Shown here: positions 1 through 13,675 of the stretch, piece by piece | Position numbering within the stretch: the stretch's first letter is position 1 | Layout: each line of letters opens with the position of its first letter | Assembly (NCBI GenBank): GCA_019843655.1 | Contig: JACDQD010000001.1 | Span: forward strand, 44,361,659 to 44,425,658 | DNA from: Lethocerus indicus | Lineage: Eukaryota; Arthropoda; Insecta; Hemiptera; Belostomatidae | Length of the DNA: 64,000 nucleotides | Reading direction: 5' to 3' | Made by a program: the position numbers and the translations under genes | Notes under the pieces: generated by a model | Seen by the model: only the letters and a program-made list of their open reading frames with translations | What the model was told of the DNA's origin: nothing | Databases searched by the model: none

Positions 1-3000
1 CAGAGAAAAAAATCCCCGAATAGCGGAGGGTCGGCCGCTGCTAATCCAGCTCCTCCCCGCAGTGTTAGGCACTAACGAAGGTAGTGTGATCATTCGAGTT
101 CTTTTCGCGGAAACCTCATTCAAACCTTTCTTTCGCTGCATATATATAGGGTCCTAATTGCAAAATGCACTAGGCTCGCCGACTATAGTTATACGTTTGT
201 TGAGGAATTTCTGATTTAGTAACCAATATAATTACGATCCTCATTGATATCTAGCTTGTTTATGGCGGTAACTTTATTGTACCTGTAACTTTATTGGCGG
301 GCGTTGGTGTATTCGTTTTCGGTGTCGGTAGGCGTCCAATTTGTCGGGCAGAACGATGTTGTGGAGGAGGCCGAGTGCCGGTGCCGACTCGCGTGATAGA
401 TTATCCAAAGTATCACCCGGGGATAGTGAAACGGCCGGCGAATAAACATAGAATAAAACTATAACGCGAGAGGGACGAAAATTTGACGCCGTCACGAAAA
501 CCCCGGACGGTACGATTTCATAAATGGCACCGCCGGCCCGATTAGAGGAGTCCGCATTTTTCCACAGTTTGCTTTTAAAGCGAAATAACCCGGCGGGCAC
601 GCACGGCGATTCCGGCCAACAACAGTGCTGTTCGCCGTTTTCTCAAATTATTTTATTCTCGCTCCTTCCGGAATCGGACCGCCGTTCTTATTCGTGTCGA
701 GTCGTTGTTTCGAATAAGTTTATTCAACCGGTATCCGATTGAAACCGCACCCAGTTTCCGCTTTTCACCGTGAAACATTAGCTAAACCGAGTTGCCGGCT
801 CATTATTTTTTTATCGCGATTTACCGACGCACAAATTTGTAAGATCAACCAACAAATCGCTGAAAGGAAACTTATGAATATACGCTATTCCAAACCATCG
901 GATACCGGGTATTTTAAAGTTACTCTATAGCGTATTGCCTTCACCTTTCGACGACTTTATTTGATTTCGTTTATTCCCCGAACCGAAACCTTAGATTAGG
1001 ATAAAAAAAGGAATATATCGATGGTATCAAAATGTAACAGTCCTCAATTTTATTTTTACCGAAATTAGAGTTATAAAACCGGGGATTTTCCTAATCAGTA
1101 TTGAAAGTATAATAATGAGAGGCGAGTTAGCAGTGGTGTATAGTGACTTAGGTGGGGGTGCAGCATTGATGGCTTTTACCGGGCCCGAATCGCAATGGAG
1201 GGCGGTTTTATTTTTGACGGAAATTAAATTCAGTCCGAAGAATATTAATAGGGGCGGGGGGAAGCGGAGGTCCGCGTCGCGGCGGCATTAGTACCTTCAT
1301 TAAAGGGAAACGCCCCCGTTAGTTAATCGGCCGTGTTTAACCGAGCGCCGGTTTTAAGGGGCGTGGATTTAATAACGCCCCACTGTCGGATGCCGCTGAA
1401 CATCGCAGCGGAACCGAGTGGAAAGGAGAACACGGAACCGCGTCCGGCATTGGCTTTTAACCGGAGATAGCATCGAATATACAAATTTCGATTCGGTACC
1501 TGCAATAATTCGTTCGGTGACTACGAATGTAATATACATTTAAATATTACATAAAATTAAATGTAAAATATTAATTTAAATTATTCGTTTTGGGTTCCAT
1601 TTTGCGGAGTTTTCCTATCGAGGGGCGGTTTGATACTTCCAAAAATTAGCGACTCGTTTATACGAACGTTATTCGCTTATTACGAAAATGTATTTTTCAC
1701 TTACTAAGAAAATATCGTGTGATCTGCTATACGCTCTATTTTTCTTTATATTATTTTATCTTGTTTCCCTTATAAATTCGAATGCTCGTCTGTGTTATTT
1801 TGTAATGTTTTTTCCAGGTTTTATTGTTTCAGTATTTTCCTTTGTTTAGTATTTTTTGCAATTTATGAATACATGTTCTACTGTTATGTCATTATTGCGT
1901 TATTCGCATATAAGTTTGTTCTCGTTTACCAACAAGTGTAGGTGTGTCATTTTGGCTATGCTTTCGGTTGAATTACGATAGACTAAAGGCCGAAACCGGT
2001 CTAGGACGTGGCATTAAATATTCCGATTACAAATATATTTAAAACTCGCCGCCTCTTTTAACGCGAATTTTAAATAAAAGTAATAAAATCCTGGAATTGT
2101 TATGCATATTAATATACAATCGCTTCTTTCCGTTATCGTCCAATGACTATAACGTGCCTCGAAATCGCAAATGCTCGGTGTCGTTAAATGTTACCGCCCG
2201 CTATAAAATAAATGCCGCAGGCCCCCTCCGATAATGAACCGGTAATGAGTTCGGCGGAGAGGCCCTTCAATATGCAAATTGAAATTGGTTTTATGGGAAA
2301 GCTCAAAAATCTAGAAAGCCCTTTCGGGAAGAATTTTGACAAATTCCGAAATTTTTTGACAAATGAATGCGTGGGAAAGGGGAGAAATAGCGGCAAATAC
2401 GGCTAAGAACGTAAAAGAATATGTCATTTAATTTCTCCACGCTCTCAATGCTCAGTGACTGTTAAATATTTGGTTGCTATATCCAAGATCATTTCTAGTT
2501 ACAGGCTCAAAAATTTGGCTTTTAATTGGTTGATAGCAACGTTCGTGTGCCGAAGTTTTACCCGCCGAGCATGGAATGTATTTTTGTTTAAGGCTTCTAC
2601 AACTACAATGGCGATTCAGCGGAATCAGAGTGCCAAGCCACTGGTGGACTGAAGCCGACATGCAATCAAAAAGCTTCCGCAACGATAGAACTGGATTATT
2701 CCAGTCGACCGAGACAAACGGCAAGTGAGACGTTTCGATTGTTTCAATATTCAAATTTATATATCTCTCCTATTTCAATTGGGATGGAAAATCCCGAACG
2801 GTTAGAGCAAAGATAAGGCAAGCTGTATTGTGACAAATAATGAACAGAAAGTGGCCCAATAATTCAAATCGTGTCAGGTAATTTGTGGAATACGGATGTT
2901 CGGAATATAATCCGAACGGACTACCGGTATTATTTAATTATTATTATTTAAACTCGTTTTATAGAGCCTGGTATACGGATTTGCACGAATGCAAAAGACG

Positions 3001-4359
3001 TTTGATTAAAATAAACGCGTAAATTAATATAAAGATTAGCCGCTTCGTATACTTTCATACTACAAGGGATAATGGTGATCGGCAATCGGAAATTAGTAAT
3101 TAGGGACAATTTAATTTCGGTTAAAAGCCGGCAGGCCCATCGGAAAAGAGAGCGGTTTAATGAGGGCTCACTCTCGTACCAATTAACGCTAATTTACTGG
3201 GCGGTGAATCCACGCCAATATCGGCGCCCTCACAGGTTAAATTACATTTTCGTGTAGACGTGTCGCCGGTTTTCCTACTCTCTTTTAATTAACCGATTAA
3301 ATCGATAATTGTGTCCCCTGGCGGAGGGTAGAAACGGCGGGTGAGGTTGGGCCGAGAGCGTGGCGAAACGCCCGCACACTTCTGTTCCTACTCAACATTC
3401 CCCAAACAATAGACGTTCCAGCACTCGCCCCTACCATGAAAACGATACTATTAAGCTTTCGATACTAATAATGCCAGGCAAATATTTTCCAGAATTACTT
3501 CAAAAGGAAAACGCGGAAAAGATTAATAGTTCATCAAATTTTTCTGAAACCCTCGCTCGACTTTGTACATAATATTATCCATACCTGGGATATTCATTAT
3601 CGTACCGACCAATAATACTGAACCACCAAATGAAGTAAATTAGCTTGGCGCCTTAAATTCGATGATAATTGCTATTAAAAATTAACAACTGTTATCTGAA
3701 ATAACCGACACAAAATTAGCTCAAATCAGTGGAAACACTCGAATTGTTGACGCCTGAAAAAAACTGCACTGTGTTTATATTGCGCTTGTATTCTAATAAA
3801 ATGAATTCTATATTCCTATCCAAAAACGAAATTGCGATCACACCGCCGTACAATGAACTCACACTCTAGGCTCGGGAGCCGGCTAATACATCAATTTTCC
3901 TTCTCCGTTCATTGTAAGTATTTCTCGCTCCATTTAACGCGTTACATTTAGAGTTGATCACAGGATAGAGGGAGCCAGAGTTGGAGAGGGGGGGCATATT
4001 TGATATACGGCCTGCACGTCGTCGAGTGTTCCCGCCGTAATGGGACCCGAGTATATCCGATAGAAATATAAAAATAGTAATTCCTCGCTACTTTTATTCT
4101 GGCCCGCCCAGGTCAATAAATTAACCGTTTCTACATTTAACAAATATCAAATTTTAATGGGACTAAATTCGGCGGGATTCCAACCAGCGCCCTATCCGCC
4201 TATGTTCCCTGCAACTCCGTTTAAGTCATGGTTTCTGGCCACTCAGCAGCATTTCTTTAACGGAAAACTGAGATAGGCAATTTTAAAAAATTCAAATGTC
4301 TATCTTAAACATATAATCAACATTCGGTAGTCCCTTCACTAAATACCGAACTTCAAGAC
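1..4359. other. Unique sequence, no supported gene
   Basis: Only open frames up to 108 codons, none with a recognisable motif. A minus-strand 100-codon frame at 2452-2754 has a Cys/His-containing stretch (HCSCRSLKQKYIPC) but no known domain. No repeat of the named families was found. Confidence 0.6.
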
Positions 4360-4520
4360 TTCAAGCCACGTAATTTCCTCACTCTCTGAGTAAGTACTGG
4401 ACCGAGAGTACGACCGATGGGTGGATTCTCCGTCAAAAGTACATTTGCGTTATCAAATCGCACTGTCGCTAAATATAATTTAAAAGATTGTAGTCGGGAC
4501 TTCAAATAAAACGAAAAAAA
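4360..4520 (+). mobile_element. J2 LINE 3' UTR fragment
   Basis: Matches the 3' UTRs at 19.3 and 53.7 kb: 'cgtaatttcctcactctctgagtaag', 'cgatgggtggattctc', 'gtcaaaagtacattt' and 'ttatcaaatcgcactgtc', then 'gattgtagtcgggactt' and an A-rich end. Confidence 0.72.
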
Positions 4521-5540
4521 GAAAGTAATAAGATGCAGCGCGAATATTACCAACACAATATCCTTCGCGATCAGGGCTGCTAGGTTATAATAAGGGAGAG
4601 TATGAAATTCCGCGCAATATTATGTTAATATTCCCAGGATTTAAAGACCTTGGGGACATTATTTAAGGGCCTACACTCATGACACGAATCGGTTTCCGAA
4701 GCCAGAATTTATATATTTATATAATACTCGTGTCGAGACACTAATCTAAGTTGATGTACGGTTTTTTTGGGGGATTTTTGATGATTGGCATTTGACGAAG
4801 GTTCGCAGCGCTTCACAAGTAAGGGGGAAAGTAATAAACGTCTGGTTTTATAAGACCGTAAAACGACTTATTGCGTCCGGGTTAATATCGCTCCGTAGAC
4901 GGGGGGATATATAGTGTTCGACATTCGCGCGTCGGTTTCCGGGAGAGGCGGGACCGCGTTTCCTCGTTCGGTGTAGGCAACGACCCTTCACCGCTCCTAT
5001 TAGCATATTTATCGTTCGTATTGTTTTATGTTGGATTCCCCCGCCGGTTAGCTCAGGCCGGCATCGACCCGAATATTCGGTACTGTTCCGATTTTGTCCG
5101 GAAAAAGCGCCGACCGGAGCTTATTAATCGCGCGCCACCCCCACCGACCTGAAAGGAGACCGGGCATTTAATAAAACTCGGTTTAGGCTCAACAATGCCT
5201 TAATCACTGGAGCTGATCGGTTTACGGCTCATCGAATCCGCTTTATTACCGACATCGATTCCACCCATTTCCCACGGCCCTCCACCGATTAAATATCAAA
5301 GCCTTCCGCGGCCGGTTATTTTTGTTTAATGTCTTATGAAAACTACAGGGATTTGTTTCTAAATCTTACTGTCCAGCCAGGGCTATTTTCGAATGTAGCT
5401 CGAAATTTTTTAACATTTTTTTTCTCCGAATTTATATGTCGCACCTACAAAAACATGGCTTAAACCGTAAATTAGTACTATTGAAATATATATAAAAATT
5501 TATTTCAGCCAACAAATTCAAAATCTACCGAAGCGGTATC

Positions 5541-5705
5541 GAAACCGACATGGCGTACGGCATAGAACTATGGGGTTCAACCGAGACGTCCAACATCCAG
5601 AGATCCCAATTAAAAGTCCTTAATGCTCCTTCGTGTGTTTTAAATCATACAATTCACCGCAACCTCAACATATCGTCAGTTGTCGAATTAATAAAATCGC
5701 GGTAC
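5541..5705 (+). mobile_element. Jockey-clade LINE fragment (J1)
   Basis: Shares with the 8.5-kb copy the stretch coding YGIELWGS (ggcatagaactatggggttc), the 'acatccagag' RFQSK region, 'ccttaatgctcct' (LNAPP) and the 'cgtcagttgtcgaattaa' (PSVVEL) region, with several internal deletions and stops. It is 165 bp long and truncated at both ends. Confidence 0.75.
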
Positions 5706-7787
5706 AATAAATGAAAAAATATTGATGTGTCGCCCAATTGTGTTTGTCACTGATATGCGCCAGGTTATGATTATATTTGTTGATATAGGTTTCTGTTTTT
5801 CATAAAGTTATTTTTCTTTCGTTGTTCCGGTCGTTATTTAATATTGTGTTTCTTTTTGTTTCTCCTAAATCCTGTTGTTCTGTCTTCGTTCGTTTCCTTC
5901 TATATTGGTGTGTGATCGGTTCTGGGCAATACTATTTTTGTTTTGTATTTTGTATATTTTGGTTTTATTTTTGATAATATTTATTGATTGCACTTTTGCT
6001 ATCTGCGATTATTATTATTAAAACGAACACCTTCTCTCGATAGCCATAGTCTCCGGTCGACAGTAAAAATACGTCCGGAACGGTAACGGCGGACGGACGT
6101 GTACAACATCAAATAAACGAACGGGAGAGAAAGGGCCGCGAGGGTGGTGATCAAATATAAACATAAATGAACTGCGGGTTGCCTGATAATAAAAATAACA
6201 GAAATGAGCCCTTTGAAATGTCCGTGGATCAAAAAATAAAGGGAACATTCCGGACACAAAAACACCGATAAATGTTCGTTCCGAAAAAATATTAGCGTGT
6301 GTTCGCCTTCTGGCTCTCGAAGTTTAAATACCGAATAAGCCTAAGGCACGTTAAGATGCAATTTTATATGTAAAAAGAATCTAATGTAAATACATGTGTT
6401 GTATTACAATTTTCCGATATACGACATAGAAATATCGAACGGACGGAGATTATTCTGAATAATACGTTTCAGTGAGTATTTTATTTTCGGTGACCGCGTA
6501 ACCCCCCTCCCCTTCAGTCCACTAAAAAAAACTCTTTTTTATCGTTTTGAAATTTGAGAACGATTAAAGGCCGCGTTTAACTGGGTCGGGCGAAGGTTTC
6601 ACAAAAATAACCCAACCCGGGTTCCCGATCGATTTAAATGCGGTCCTCCCCTTCGGCAAGTTTGACTGGAATATGTGGAATTCGGTAACTGGTAGAGGGA
6701 GCGGTACCTCATCGGCGTTGGAAAATACCGGCTTCTCGTCGTCGGCGGTAGCTGTCACCGTACTGTTACCACCTTTACATACATACGGGAAGAAATCGTA
6801 CGTTCGAATGAATAAACGTAATAGATTTGTAAAGCATCGAAGGAATGAACCAAGTTTTTAATCGCGTTTTTTTTGCCGTGATTTTTCAAATCGTCATTTT
6901 GTCATTAACTCTAGTTTTTAACGTCCCTTCAATTAGACCCGTATAAAACAGACCCGGATTTTCCAGTGACGTACCGAATTTTCCTTTAAATGACAATTTG
7001 AATTCATTAAAAAAAATTGGAACCAACTAAATGCAGTGTACTCATTGGCTTTCCATCGAAAGTGATTTACACTCAATCTAGCATCTGTCACGAATGCCGA
7101 AACCGGTCAAATAGCATCATTTAAATTAATTTAATTACTCCTTTTTCTTGTAATCGTTTTGGACGAATAAATCCCGATCGCTTCGCGTGATTCAAACAAA
7201 TGTGAAACATTTTTCAGTGAAGGGGTGGGAGAGAGAGGCGGTCCGATTTTCGGATTTGTCCCCCATCTCCGATGGGACAATCAAAAAGTTTACAGGAGGA
7301 AGTTGCTCCATCCCGCATCTTTCTTTCCCTCTCTTCGTTCGGTAATTCCGGTCGACGTCCGGACGCGTCGAAAAGAGAGGAGAAACTATGGGATATATAA
7401 GTTACGGTCCGGGAATATAATATTGCCTACTGCGGCACAACTCTCTCCAGTTTCATATTTCAATATCCCCTGATACGTGCAAAACCAGATTCGGATCCTT
7501 AATATTGTAAGGCTTTCCCCCTATACCGGAGCGGCTGTCCGCAATAAACGATTATGCCTTTTCTCCAAAATAAATATTTTTCTTATAACATTATACCCAA
7601 AACGACAATTATTTTGTAACACTGGAATATTTATTTACGGGGGAATTATAATAAGCGTTGTGTAGGGTGTGGGACCGAATTTCCATTTTCCAGTTTCTAT
7701 GACTTATATCCGATTGATAATATCCACTTATCGAACGGACAAAAATTAAATATTATGTTTTCTTATAATTTCACTTTAGTACATTTT

Positions 7788-7838
7788 ACTACTAGTACGA
7801 AATCACTACTGACGATGGCGGGAAAGCGAAACCATTAT
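7788..7838 (+). repeat. Short dispersed repeat with CTGACGATGGC core, copy 1
   Basis: 'acgaaatcactactgacgat' followed by 'ggcgggaaagcgaaacc'. Related to 8444, 27066, 25245(-) and 60325(-). Confidence 0.5.
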
Positions 7839-8443
7839 TAGTTCATTTCAACACAACCTCAGGTCCGTTATTGTAAGACTGTATACTAGCCTGACTAGAA
7901 GAAGGATCGTATTCGGGGAAGTAGTTAAGATCAGTTATAATAATTATATAACGATTTTCGGTCTTTATTACAATTTTCTGTTACGGTTAATAACAATTTC
8001 CATATACAGCATTCAGTTTCGAATACATTAAGCGTGGTCGTTAGCTGATAACTCGATGGCAGAAAAGCCCACTTCTTTCCGCTTTCCGAACGAGTATTTA
8101 ATCCGGCGTTTAATTTAATCCTCTTTCGTTTCCTGCTAGACATGTATCCAACACGGGAGTAGATTTGAAAAAGCGAAGATTAAAAATATATCGGTCCCGA
8201 TTAAAACTGTAGAACAAATCAAATTGTCGGAGAAAGGTGTTGGGCTTTCGCGGGGTATAGTCGGCAATCGACAGGGTTAGAGTTAAAATTGATGACGTTT
8301 TTAATTTCTTGGGCGGAGCGTTTCAAATCATCCGCGTCACTTTTACATAATTGAAACCCGGTACCGAGGTAACCATTATGTTACCTTGGGGAGCCGTAAT
8401 AATATTATCAGTTTCTGAGAATAATAGAATCACGTCAATATAT

Positions 8444-8490
8444 TACGGACGAAATTCTACTGACGATGGCGAAATCGCATTACTGTCAAT
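8444..8490 (+). repeat. Short dispersed repeat with CTGACGATGGC core, copy 2
   Basis: 'acgaaattctactgacgatg' then 'gcgaaatcgcattactg'. It lies just upstream of the J1 LINE relic at 8525. Confidence 0.5.
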
Positions 8491-8524
8491 ATTCCAAACC
8501 CTAGATACATACCTTAAATCCGCA

Positions 8525-9145
8525 CTTAACCCCGTATATTATTGGGGCTACATAACACTAATCCGTAACATAATTTATTGAACTTATATAGATATTTCCA
8601 CCCCCATACACGACTCAAAAGAACAGATCTCAATCGCAAATTTGTACTGCTGAAACCTCTTTTGAAAAGGACATCAAAACTTTCAATAGACAACAAAACT
8701 GACAATGTACAAATCCATTTTAAAACCGACATGGAATTACGGAATAGAACTATGGGGTTCCGCCAAGAAATCCGACATCGCCCGCATCCAGAGATTCCAG
8801 TCAAAAGTCCTTCGTACCATCCTTAATGCTCCTCCCGGGGTATTTTTCTAACCGAACAATCCATAATGACCTCCACATACCGACAGTCGACGAAGTCGCA
8901 AAATCACGCTTCCTTAAATTCCATTCCCGCCTCTCTCCACATCCAAATCCACTTGTTCAGTCCCTTTCCTTCCTCAAACGCCACTGGCCCAGAGATCTTC
9001 TTAGCCCGAAGCCGTAAACTGTTCATGTGGTAAAAGTGCCATCATTGGGTGGTCTCTTTTATCGAGACATTCACGTGAAAAGAAAACACTCAACACTTGT
9101 ACCAATAACTTTATGTAGTTGATTGTACAAAAATAAAATAGTAAA
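8525..9145 (+). mobile_element. Jockey-clade LINE, 3' end of ORF2 plus 3' UTR (lineage J1, best copy)
   Basis: The translation crosses several frames and gives the C-terminal end of a Jockey-type reverse transcriptase ORF. It has a remnant of the KYLG..HLD region, then HTRLKRTDLNRKFVLLKPLL, then an in-frame block from 8732, WNYGIELWGSAKKSDIARIQ, then TIHNDLHIPTVDEVAKSRFL and HPNPLVQSL, and ends with LKRHWPRDLL near 9003. These are the standard terminal motifs of Jockey ORF2 (YGIQLWG, RFQSKxLR, IPTVxEE, HPNPLA, RRLKR). A 3' UTR of about 140 bp follows, sharing 'gtgccat-attgggtgg' and a 'ttgta...tagttgatt' tail with the copies at 17.3 and 33.2 kb, and ends A-rich near 9145. It is 5' truncated and frameshifted. 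Confidence 0.85.
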
Positions 9146-10412
9146 AAAATATAGTTATTTCATAGAAGATTTTTTTCACTGGAATACCTCGCGAGGAATA
9201 TTGGATGAATTTATTGCATAAAACGCGAAGAATAAGAGCGAGGAATACAAAGTATGACATTAATACGAGACATCAATGTAGGGGAGAAATTACAGATAAA
9301 AAAAATATTTCGTAGCTTCAAGATATCCAAAATAAGTATACAACAATTTTTGATTTATTCCTACTTCTGATTAGATTATATTCAGTTTTGAGCCAACTTA
9401 AAGCCATTTTAAATGAACTTACAAAAAATGGACAATGAAAAAAATTATTTTAGGACACATTCTTGCCACGTTGGGTATTGTTTCTGCGGGAACACGCAGC
9501 AAAGGAGATTATTCAATTTAATCCAGTGAAATATTATACATCACTGCTGACTCTAATTTTACATTAATGTAAAATCTTATTAATGGTCGGGATATAATGA
9601 ACTAATGCAATTAGGAACCTACCTTCGCAATCTTAATCAGTTGCCAAGTCCTAGACCGATAATACTTTGTTTAATAATTCAGTTTTTATGCACAAAATTG
9701 ACTATGAAAGTCGGTTGAATATCTATCGCGCCCCTCTCTTGTCCGGTGTTAAGGGTTGGAATAGGATTTAAAATATTAAACCGCTAGTAGCGGGCTTCCA
9801 TTATCGGACGTGGGTTAAATAGCCGGTGGGTGGGGTGAACAATAGCGGTGGTGAAATTCCTACGCTACATTGGAAGCGTTTCGGAACCGTTTAAAGCTAA
9901 CCGACCGATTCGTTCGTTAATAAACGCTCCCGCTCTAATAACGGCGTTTAAATTAATCGCTCTCCCGCTTCCGATAAGCGGGACAATTCTAAAATATATT
10001 TTATTTATATCTAAGATAAATATAACCAAACTCGTATCTGGAGATTATTTTTTCATTTTTTATCCAGCTTTTTATTTAGAAAAAAAACCATTTTTTTATC
10101 GTTTAAGGACATAAAATAAGAGAAAAAATAAATAAAGGGTAAATACCGAACTAAGTATTCGTCGGCAATTGGTGTCAGATTTTCTACGATAAAATCCGCG
10201 CTTATAATTTTTTTTTTAAATCGTCCGTTTAAATTCAAGCGTACTGCGACTCTGAAATTCAACGTACAGACAGGTTCTTATAATATAGACGTGCACTCAG
10301 AAAATATTTCAGGGCCGATATCTCAAGACAGAGTGCAGAAATTGGAGGAGAAAGAGCACCGAAAATGGAGCAGGAATTGAGACATGTAGGCGGCGAGAAT
10401 TACATATTCACA

Positions 10413-10457
10413 CGATCATTACCTTTATTATGATCATTACCTCTTTACCTTTATTTT
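10413..10457 (+). repeat. Short tandem duplication
   Basis: 'cgatcattacctttatta' is repeated as 'tgatcattacctctttacctttatt'. Confidence 0.7.
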
Positions 10458-10464
10458 GATATAA

Positions 10465-10640
10465 TACAATAGGGAAAGAAAAATGGCTAAACGCAGGTGT
10501 GCTCGGGTAGGGGGATCTTTAATAGCTTGTTTCATGGCCCGCCGACTTGTCGCCGATATTGATATTAAAGTTGAACTTATCCTATGAATAGGTTATTTGT
10601 TTGTCCTCTGGCGGCACTGTCAGATCAAGGCAGCGTACAT
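10465..10640 (+). repeat. Interspersed repeat family F4, copy 1
   Basis: Shares 'ggctaaacgcagg', 'catggcccgccgacttgtcg' and 'ccgatattgatattaaagttgaac' with copies at 53.1 kb (+) and 35.9 kb (-). The shared stretch continues through a 'gtcctctggcggcactgtcag' end. No coding motif is recognised, and its class (LINE part, SINE or MITE) is unknown. Confidence 0.65.
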
Positions 10641-13615
10641 CGGAACATCCAACCAATCGCTAGCTTACGGCCAGCTGTGCACTCTACGCCAGATTGAAGT
10701 CGCCGTGGCGTACCCTCGACCTCGCCCCGTTCGAAATTTTCCGAGAGCCACCTTCAAATGAAGAACCGCGGTCGTACCGCGTCCCAACAATATCGACAAG
10801 AAAATTCTAGGTGGGTCGCCGTTACGTCGGTGGTGGTTTGGCGGCGGTTGGGGGGGGGTCGGCTGCTCTTTCAGCAGAAAGAAAGGCAGGCCTTTGTATC
10901 GAACATGATTAATGATTAAAACTCACGGCCGATGCGATCCGGGAGTTTTTTTTATGTCGGGCCGTTGGATGGGTGGGGGGGGGCTTCAATTATTAATTGC
11001 GCCCAGTTTATTGAAAAGGGCGGTTCACCACTCCCCCTCCTTCCCACGCGCCAAAAAACGATCGGGATTCGGCCTCGATTTCCCGGCTTTTTCCGACTCC
11101 GGTATCGATTCAAATAAAAAAGGTGATCGCAACCGTTTTGATTCCGAACGGTCGGCGACGTCGTCGGAGGTATAACATTTTTATATTCGGATGGAAAGTG
11201 AGGGGTTACCGTAGTAAGAAGATTTCTCAAAATGTGTATACTCTATTATCGTATGTTCATCTTACTGCACGATGTTCTTGTCCAATTATCGTTATTATCG
11301 TTCATTATTTAATGACTGCACGGCATTCGTCCGAAAATATTGTTAATTAAATAATTATTAACGATATTCGAAATAAAACAAAGCCCCTCAGCTCCGTAAT
11401 ATTATTTTCGGAATAATTTCAGAATTATTTTTCAAACGTAATTTTGTATGAGAAAAATGTATGGAATATTCGAGAGTCACGGGGTGAGCAATAATATTCG
11501 CTCATATACATACCCACACATCTTTATTCGTGCGAAAGGATTTCTCTTATTTAATATTTCTTAATTTTATAAATGACGCGGCGCCAGTGCTATACTAAAC
11601 CGGCATAACTCGTAGTATGCAGGTCGAGCATCGGGCGCAGTATTGATGTGTCTAGTTTACATTTCTCCGTACTAACTAGACATTCGATAGTATTAATCAA
11701 AATTATTCAAATTCTTATTCAATCATCGATAGGAATACGTCTCGGAACGTGGACCATGTATATCCGTTGAAATCCCCGCGTACGGACATTTACGAGGCGG
11801 TGATACTACCCCGCGCGAGGCACCGAACACGCTTTATCAATCGAGCCAAGAAGAGGCGTTTTAGGAAATAGGGGGAAGGGGGAGGGCCGAGGGAGAAGTT
11901 TAAAGCGCTCGGTGAAGTTTCCTTATCGGGCAGGTCCCTGGTTTCCGGTCGGCCGAACCAAGAATAAGAATCAACCTCATTTTAAATCTTTGTTCCCGGG
12001 GGTGGGCGCGAGTAAGGGAGGGGGGGTCCTCGTCGGAATACCAATCGCGGCCGTGCTATGCCGACATTTTTATACGGGGCGGCGACACGAGAGGGAAAAG
12101 CGCGCGAATTCCAGACCACTCCCTCACCCCTGCTGGTATTTACTCTTCCGTACGTGAGGTATATTTTTCCCCCTACTTCGATTCTTAAAACCGAACTAAA
12201 TTATCTCTTCGTAGAGAAAGCGGCATTGAGCGATTACCGAAGCTTATACTCGCCCGTGCTAGCCCGTTTCTTCTTTACTTCATCTCCTATCCTCTAACGA
12301 GCTTCCCGAATCGAAAAAGGAACGGAGGTTAACGTAGGTCTAGTTCCGGTATTGGTAATATCGGTGTCGGCCATACGGCGGGCAGATTGGCCCAGAACAG
12401 AAAAAAGCCCGGAGACTTTTAATCTCCTTAACAGAGCGTGGAACCGCGTACCGCGCATCCCCCGACGAAAGGAGGATTAGCTCGGCGCGGAATGAATAAA
12501 GCGAAATCGGGTAAATTGCGGAAAAAGACTCGATATCGGTTAAAACCGTGAATTACGCCCCGAGCACTCACGCGTTTTGTATGACTGCAAATACTTCAAA
12601 CAAATCCAACCGCCCCACCGTACACCAGAAACCTGGAAAATCCGGAGGAAAAAGGGATTTTCTCTCCTTCCCCACTCGACGGCGACTCGACGGCTTTTAC
12701 CGGAAAATCTGAGACCGGTCTAGTGTCGGGAGTAAGTAGTTAGGGGGTGTGGTCGTGCGGGGGTGGGTCGAAAAAGCAAACACTGGAAGCGAAAGTACAC
12801 CGGAGTCGATACTGGTAATGTCCCCGGTAACGACCGTGGGAGGCTCCAGAATAGATATCGCTTCCCGCCCTATAACCGGAATATTGGATTGAGGGCGAAT
12901 TCCGATTCCAGGAGAGGTTACTGACGCGGCGAAGAAGCATTGTTGCTTCACCGCTAATCGCGTCCGCAACCGATATATCGATGTTCATTTAAGGTATTTT
13001 TTACTTTTTATTAGACGAAAGGGGGGGGGCGTTCTCGAGGATATTAACCGTAATTCGAGACTCGGAGATGGAAGGTTTCGTCCGGATACGCGAATTTCAT
13101 ATTAATCGAAGGAAGATTATATAAAATATAAAACACGACTCGATAATAAATAAATTCCCGGAACACCCGCGCGCTTCTCATTAAATCTGCCGTATATTCC
13201 TGCGTATATTAAAAAAAATTACTTCGGAATTGGAAATCCGAATTAGATTTTTTATAAATATCTCGGTTATTACAGCGCTTTAGTGTAGGGAACAACGCAC
13301 GAGGGATGCGACTGTCGCGGGAGTGAGCAAAAGCAATCGAAAGCGACCTAGTTGAAAATCGGCTGGCGGGGTACAGGAAACTGTTCAATCGCGCTCCAGC
13401 TCCAACCGCTCTCGGCTGCGTTAGTGTAGTTGCATCACTTGGCCAAAAAAAAAAAGGAGAACACTCAGCGTGTAATCACGAGAGCGCTTGCGACCCTCGT
13501 TAATTGCCTCTTCCCTCGGAAAACGATCACGCCGCTCACGGCCCCATCAAATATTCCCCGGGTCGTTACATTTATATCGGAGGCTCGCAGAAGCTGAAAT
13601 TAAACATAATGCGAA

Positions 13616-13618
<3 letters not shown>

Positions 13619-13672
<54 letters not shown>
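13619..13672 (+). repeat. (GA)n microsatellite, about 27 units
   Basis: Uninterrupted GA array. It produces artificial RE/ER and LS/SL open frames on the two strands, which are not genes. Confidence 0.99.

Positions 13673-13675
<3 letters not shown>

Larger units (their letters stand above)
9150..13615. other. Mostly unique sequence around F4 copy 1
   Basis: Apart from F4 at 10.47-10.64 kb, only chance frames of up to 92 codons are seen. GC-rich islands at 10.8-11.2 and 11.8-12.1 kb hold overlapping frames on several strands without domain signals. Confidence 0.55.

Noticed and set aside
4900..4960. Core promoter with TATATA and a downstream start-like 'cgacattcg'
   Set aside because: TATA strings are frequent here and no gene follows.
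13300..13450. CpG-rich 'caatcgcgctccagctcc' region as a transcription start
   Set aside because: No coding frame or splice donor follows convincingly; composition alone is not enough.
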